The position numbers and the translations under genes were made by a program. A stretch of DNA of 64,000 nucleotides, from NCBI RefSeq assembly GCF_011305995.1, contig NZ_CP049910.1, positions 3,906,001 through 3,970,000 of the forward strand, in the 5' to 3' direction. Below are positions 60,022 to 64,000 of this stretch, piece after piece; the first letter of the stretch is position 1; each line of letters starts with the position of its first letter. The stretch is from Diaphorobacter sp. HDW4A (GTDB taxonomy: Bacteria > Pseudomonadota > Gammaproteobacteria > Burkholderiales > Burkholderiaceae_C). The notes under the pieces are model-generated. The model did no database searches. It had not been told where the DNA came from and worked only from the letters and a program-made list of their open reading frames with translations.

Positions 60022-60146
60022 GCGCCATCGCTCGCGCGACTGTCATATTTTGCCTACGTGCAATGTTCGCGCGCGCCCACCGCATCCACTGCGCCCTCAT
60101 CCTAAGCTCAAGGCATTCAAATCCATTTCTGACAAAGGATGCAGCC

Positions 60147-60320
60147 ATGCTCAAGTGGGCCATCATTTTCGCCATCATCTCGCTGGTCGCCGGTGTCTTC
60201 GGTTTCACGGGAGTCGCCGCAGGCGCTGCCAGCATCGCCAAGGTGCTGTTCTTCATCTTCCTCGTGATCGCGGTGATCTTCATCGTGCTGGCCATTCTGG
60301 GCATAGGTGCGGTCACCTGA
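60147..60320 (+). CDS. DUF1328 (YtjA-like) small membrane protein
   Basis: 57 residues with AAAGGA upstream. Two hydrophobic spans: [22 protein letters not shown] and a second ending ILGIGAV. This is the complete DUF1328/YtjA length. Function unknown; stress-related expression has been reported for relatives, but nothing here shows it. Confidence 0.88.
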   Translation: MLKWAIIFAIISLVAGVFGFTGVAAGAASIAKVLFFIFLVIAVIFIVLAILGIGAVT

Positions 60321-60329
60321 TCGCACGGA

Positions 60330-61031
60330 TCACAACCCGCGCGCGAGCAGAGACAGGCTGCGACGATATTCAGGACGTAGCCGGTACAACTGCGCGGGGC
60401 GGTGTGCTGCACCACCGCGCATCGCGCCGGGCATGGCCTCGAGCATGTCTAGTTCTTCCATCTTGCGACGAAAGCTCACCTTGTTGACCGCCTCGCCGAG
60501 CACCGCCTCGTAAGTCTGCTGCAGCTGGGGCAAGGTGAATTCAGCCCCGCACAGAAACACCGGCAGCGAGGAGTAAAGACTTTTGCTGCGCACCCGTGCA
60601 ATCGCTGCATCCACGATGCGTGCGTGATCGAAAGGCAGTTGCGGTAGCGCCGCCACATCGAACAACTGCGACTGCGCAGCCCCTTCTCCATTCGCCGCGA
60701 GAGCCTTCTGCAAGGCATCGTACGATACCAGTGCGCAATACGTCACTGCAATCGACCAGCCACGCGGATCGCGCGCCAAGCCCGAGAACGTCGCGAGCTG
60801 CTCCAGATACGGACTCGCGATGCCCACCTTCTGCTGCAGCACCCGCGCCGCGCTCGCTTCGGTGTCTGCATCCTCCTCGGCATGCACGAAGCCGCCGGGC
60901 AACGCCCACGCGCCCTCGAACGGCACCTGCTCGCGCCTGAGCAGCAGCACCTGCAGCGCGGACTCCTTCATGGTCAGCAGCACCACATCCACCGTGCAGA
61001 CAATGGGCATCGGGAAACTGCGATCTTTCAT
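60330..61031 (-). CDS. nrtR: NrtR-type NAD-regulon repressor (NUDIX plus winged helix)
   Basis: 233 residues. The N-terminal NUDIX fold (residues ~10-150) has ALPGGFVHAEEDADTEASAARVL followed by QQKVGI; the usual REXXEE catalytic glutamates are lost (AARVLQQK), as in NrtR regulators that bind but may not hydrolyse ADP-ribose. The C-terminal domain (TLPQLQQTYEAVLGEAVNKVSFRRKMEEL) is the NrtR winged helix. NrtR represses NAD-salvage genes. It is divergent from pncA-pncB-nadE. Confidence 0.9.
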   Translation of the reverse strand: MKDRSFPMPIVCTVDVVLLTMKESALQVLLLRREQVPFEGAWALPGGFVHAEEDADTEASAARVLQQKVGIASPYLEQLATFSGLARDPRGWSIAVTYCALVSYDALQKALAANGEGAAQSQLFDVAALPQLPFDHARIVDAAIARVRSKSLYSSLPVFLCGAEFTLPQLQQTYEAVLGEAVNKVSFRRKMEELDMLEAMPGAMRGGAAHRPAQLYRLRPEYRRSLSLLARGL

Positions 61032-61170
61032 GGCGGGTATCCTCTCGGGCGACTGGTCGTTGAGTTCATTGCAATATAAAACAAACTCTAGCCGAATCCA
61101 GAGAACAGGCCCATCTCAATCCACAGAGAGGCATTATTCTCTTGCGCGTCCTTACATGCTTCTCAATCAA

Positions 61171-61204
61171 GTTAGTTGCAAAATTAAATTAACAAGATTA
61201 AACT
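61171..61204 (+). promoter_or_regulatory. pncA promoter with overlapping dyad, possible NrtR site
   Basis: An imperfect 23-bp palindrome (GTTAGTT...AATTAAC, 61171-61193) overlaps a -35 TTGCAA (61176); -10 TAAACT (61199-61204) follows after 17 bp. Binding by NrtR is inferred from the neighbouring genes. Confidence 0.5.
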
Positions 61205-61237
61205 GAGCCCATCAGCAAACTCTGGAGGCCTTCCAAG

Positions 61238-62104
61238 ATGTCCAGGAACACCCAAAGCACTCAGCTTCTCCTCATCGATCCACAGAATGACTTCTGTGAT
61301 CTGCCCGATGACTGGTGTCCCACCGATCCACGCAGCGGCCAGCGGATCACCTCCGCCCTGCCGGTGAAGGGCGCACATGCCGACATGCAGCGCCTCGCGC
61401 AATTCATCCGTAAAAGCGAGCCTCGGATCGACCGCATCACGGTCACGCTCGACTCGCACCAGCGTTACGACGTGGCGCATCCCAGCTTCTGGCGCAAGGG
61501 CGACGGCTCGGACATGCAGCCGTTCACCCCGCTTCTCGCCAAAGAGGTACGCGCCGGAGCCTACGCGCCACGCGACCCACGCACTCTGGAGCGTGTTCTG
61601 CAGTACATGGACACACTGGAGTCGCAAGGTCGCTACGTGCTGATGGTCTGGCCCGTGCACTGCGTGATCGGCAGCTGGGGCCATGGCGTGCATGCCGATG
61701 TGCTGGCGGCCTGCGACGATTGGCAAGTCAGCCGGCGCAGCGCCGTGCGCAACGTCTTCAAGGGCATGAACCCATGGACCGAGCACTACAGCGCCATCCG
61801 CGCCGAAGTGCCCGACAGGGACGATCCCGAAACCGACGTGAACGACCGCTTGCTGCACGAGCTCGCCACCGCCGACCGGCTCATCGTCGCGGGTGAGGCC
61901 AGCAGCCACTGCGTGCGCGCCACGGTCGAAGACATCGTCAACCACCTGCCCGACCTGTCGCCCGGCTGGACGCCTTCGCGGCTTGTGCTGCTCGTCGACT
62001 GCATGAGTCCCGTGGTCGGCTTCGAGCGCGAGCAGGCGGCATTTCTCGAATCCATGCACACTCGAGGCGTGCTGTTGGCACAATCATCCGAACTGGCACT
62101 TTGA
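61238..62104 (+). CDS. pncA: Nicotinamidase-type cysteine hydrolase
   Basis: 288 residues. Isochorismatase-fold triad: Asp in [11 protein letters not shown] (near residue 14), a mid-domain lysine, and Cys in [15 protein letters not shown] (near residue 228). [13 protein letters not shown] and [14 protein letters not shown] carry metal-site-like histidines. It deamidates nicotinamide to nicotinate. It is longer than E. coli PncA, as in the larger two-domain-like forms. Its place before pncB and nadE and opposite nrtR supports the call. Confidence 0.85.
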   Translation: MSRNTQSTQLLLIDPQNDFCDLPDDWCPTDPRSGQRITSALPVKGAHADMQRLAQFIRKSEPRIDRITVTLDSHQRYDVAHPSFWRKGDGSDMQPFTPLLAKEVRAGAYAPRDPRTLERVLQYMDTLESQGRYVLMVWPVHCVIGSWGHGVHADVLAACDDWQVSRRSAVRNVFKGMNPWTEHYSAIRAEVPDRDDPETDVNDRLLHELATADRLIVAGEASSHCVRATVEDIVNHLPDLSPGWTPSRLVLLVDCMSPVVGFEREQAAFLESMHTRGVLLAQSSELAL

Positions 62105-62139
62105 GACTTCTGCAGGCGTTCAGGAAGCGATCACACACC

Positions 62140-63363
62140 ATGCGAACACTAGACAAGCCCGTCATCACCAGCCTGCTGGACACCGACCTCTACAAATTCA
62201 CCATGTGGCAGGCGCTGCTGCATCGGCATCCGCAAACACAGGTCGAATACCGCTTTGTCTGTCGCAACAAGCCCGAGTACCCGCTCACCGAGTTGCTCGA
62301 CGAAGTGAACGCAGAGCTCGATGCGCTATGCCGTCTGCGTTTTTCACAGGATGAGCTCGATTTCGTCGGCTCACTGCGCTTCATGCGCAGCGACTTCATA
62401 GACTTTCTGCGCATCTTCCAGTTCCAACGCAACTTCATCCGCGCATGGGCCAATGGCGAGACGCTGAACATCGTCGCTACCGGCCCGCAGGTGCACGTGA
62501 TGGCGTTCGAGATCTTCGTGCTGGCCATTGTCAACGAGCTGTATTTCCGCCGTTTCAATCAGGTAGCAGCCCTTGCCGAAGGCCGCAAGCGACTGGCCGC
62601 CAAGATCATCGATGTGCAAGCGCTCGCGAGCGAGGCCAAGCCGCTGCACAACCCATTCGAGCTGTTCGACTTCGGCGTGCGCCGCCGCTTCAGCGCACCA
62701 TGGCAGCGAGAGGTCGTCGCCGCCTTTGCCGAGCAGACATCGCAATGGTTCAAGGGCACGAGCAACGTGCTGCTCGCACGCGACCTAAACCTCGTTCCCA
62801 TCGGCACCATGGCTCATGAATATTTTCAGACCTATCAGGCACTCGGGGTACGGCTGCGCGACTTTCAGAAGCAGGCGCTCGAAGACTGGGTACAGGAATA
62901 CCGAGGCGACCTCGGGATCGCGCTCACCGACACAGTCGGCATGGATGCCTTCCTGGCCGATTTCGACCTCTACTTTGCCAAGCTGTTCGACGGCCTGCGC
63001 CATGATTCCGGAGATCCCTACGCGTGGGGCGAAAAGGCGCTCGCGCATTACCGCAAGCTGCGCATCGATGCAAACACCAAACGCTTCGTGTTCTCCGATG
63101 GCTTGAACGTGGACAGCGCGCTCGCGCTCTATCACCACTTCGGCAACCATGTGCAGCTCGGCTTTGGCATCGGCACGCAACTGACCAACGACATGGGCCT
63201 CCAGCAACTCAATATCGTCATGAAGATCGTGCACGCCAATGGCCAACCGGTGGCCAAGCTCTCCGACAGTCCCGGCAAAACCATGTGCGACGACAAGACC
63301 TTTCTTGCGTACCTGCGCCAAGTCTTCAACGTACCCGATCCGGTCCTCACCCACAAGGAATGA
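62140..63363 (+). CDS. pncB: Nicotinate phosphoribosyltransferase
   Basis: 407 residues from the ATG at 62140. Motifs [17 protein letters not shown] (near residue 11), the phosphorylated-histidine region [15 protein letters not shown] (near residue 224), [14 protein letters not shown] and [10 protein letters not shown]. It makes nicotinate mononucleotide from nicotinate and PRPP with ATP. It lies 35 bp after pncA and 6 bp before nadE. Confidence 0.96.
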   Translation: MRTLDKPVITSLLDTDLYKFTMWQALLHRHPQTQVEYRFVCRNKPEYPLTELLDEVNAELDALCRLRFSQDELDFVGSLRFMRSDFIDFLRIFQFQRNFIRAWANGETLNIVATGPQVHVMAFEIFVLAIVNELYFRRFNQVAALAEGRKRLAAKIIDVQALASEAKPLHNPFELFDFGVRRRFSAPWQREVVAAFAEQTSQWFKGTSNVLLARDLNLVPIGTMAHEYFQTYQALGVRLRDFQKQALEDWVQEYRGDLGIALTDTVGMDAFLADFDLYFAKLFDGLRHDSGDPYAWGEKALAHYRKLRIDANTKRFVFSDGLNVDSALALYHHFGNHVQLGFGIGTQLTNDMGLQQLNIVMKIVHANGQPVAKLSDSPGKTMCDDKTFLAYLRQVFNVPDPVLTHKE

Positions 63364-63369
63364 ACCGCT

Positions 63370-64000
63370 ATGTTCCGCATCACGCTCGCGCAACTGAACT
63401 TCACCGTCGGTGATATCGAAGGCAACGTCGAGGCCATGATCGCCGCCGCACGCAAGGCCGCGCTCGACGACTCGGAGATGATTGTCTTCTCTGAGCTCGC
63501 ACTGTGCGCCTACTACCCGGGCGACATGCTCGACGACAAGCACTTTCTCGACCGCATCGAAGAAGGCATCGCCTCGCTCAAGCGCGCCTCCACCGCCCTG
63601 CCCGATCTGCACTGGGTGATCGGCACGCCGACGCTGCGCGACGGCCCCGGCAAGCACCTGCACAACAGCCTGCTGGTGCTCAAGAACGGCGCCGTGCGCC
63701 TCAAGTACGACAAGCAGCTGCTGCCCACCTACAATATCTTCGACGAACGCCGCCACTTTGAGCCCGGCCCCGACGTCGCCAAGGTGCTGCGCATTGGAGA
63801 GACCCAGGTCGGCTTCATGATCTGCGAAGACGGCTGGAACGACGACGGCGACGACTACAGTGCCAACCCGTTCATGCGCATGGCCGACGCCGCGCCCGAA
63901 GTGGTCGTGAGCATCAACGCAAGCCCCAGCAATGTGGGCAAGCGTGAGCAGCGCCATCAAGTGTTTGCCGATGCGGCAAAGCGCCACGACCTCACCATCC
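63370..64000 (+). CDS. nadE: Glutamine-dependent NAD+ synthetase (5' part)
   Basis: The first 210 residues are present; the gene runs off the right edge. They form a nitrilase-like glutaminase domain with catalytic Glu in VFSELALCAYYPGD (near residue 42), Lys in KYDKQLLPTYNIFDERRHF (near residue 118) and Cys in GFMICEDGWND (near residue 153). The enzyme amidates nicotinate adenine dinucleotide to NAD. Third gene of the NAD-salvage unit. Confidence 0.92.
   Translation, partial: MFRITLAQLNFTVGDIEGNVEAMIAAARKAALDDSEMIVFSELALCAYYPGDMLDDKHFLDRIEEGIASLKRASTALPDLHWVIGTPTLRDGPGKHLHNSLLVLKNGAVRLKYDKQLLPTYNIFDERRHFEPGPDVAKVLRIGETQVGFMICEDGWNDDGDDYSANPFMRMADAAPEVVVSINASPSNVGKREQRHQVFADAAKRHDLTI

Overview
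This window looks like chromosome from a betaproteobacterium of the order Burkholderiales, most likely family Comamonadaceae (Comamonas/Delftia/Acidovorax-like). The evidence is the high-GC coding sequence, the gltBD - dgt - aroB - pilMNOPQ - ponA neighbourhood, the Bug-type solute-binding protein, System II cytochrome c biogenesis (ResB/CcsB), PhoX and two intergenic repeat families. No genus can be fixed from the sequence alone. The left end cuts a metallophosphoesterase gene and the right end cuts nadE.

Layout. 1-9.4 kb: M20 amidohydrolase, Na/Pi cotransporter, a large inverted repeat, a bile-acid-type symporter with a divergent LysR regulator, NUDIX hydrolase, quinone oxidoreductase and EamA exporter. 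9.4-13 kb: a duplicated 105-bp repeat, a three-unit Pho box, Tat-exported PhoX phosphatase and an outer-membrane barrel protein. 13-20 kb: uvrD, guaC with an unexplained terminator in its leader, two identical tRNA-Lys(CTT) genes, a TctC/Bug binding protein with an isocitrate-lyase-superfamily enzyme, and a small zinc-ribbon membrane protein. 20-28 kb: gltD, gltB, a REP-associated tyrosine transposase and a LysR regulator. 28-32 kb: a solute-binding protein, mmsA and a methyltransferase.

32.7-36.5 kb holds the main find. It is a 3,798-bp mobile element bounded by IS66-type inverted repeats (GTAAGCG...) and a perfect 8-bp target duplication (CGATGACG). Besides tnpA, tnpB and tnpC it carries merR, merT, merP and a GDCCVxC-type gene, without merA. 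It has split a DUF1415 gene, which can be rebuilt in frame from the two flanks.

36.6-46 kb: dgt, aroB, an Ig-domain lipoprotein and pilQ-P-O-N-M. aroK is not in its usual place between pilQ and aroB. 46-56 kb: ponA, cyaY, lptM, a metallo-beta-lactamase-fold protein, msrPQ, and ccsB-resB with a cytochrome c4. 56-60 kb: engB, two tandem lipid A acyltransferases, and metK preceded by a strong SAM-II-like riboswitch candidate. 60-64 kb: an NAD-salvage locus, nrtR divergent from pncA-pncB-nadE, with a dyad overlapping the pncA promoter.

How the parts work together: phosphate acquisition (Na/Pi symporter, PhoX), nitrogen assimilation (GltBD), type IV pilus assembly (PilMNOPQ), periplasmic redox and cytochrome maturation (MsrPQ, ResB/CcsB, cytochrome c4), envelope synthesis (PonA, LpxL-type acyltransferases, LptM) and NAD recycling.
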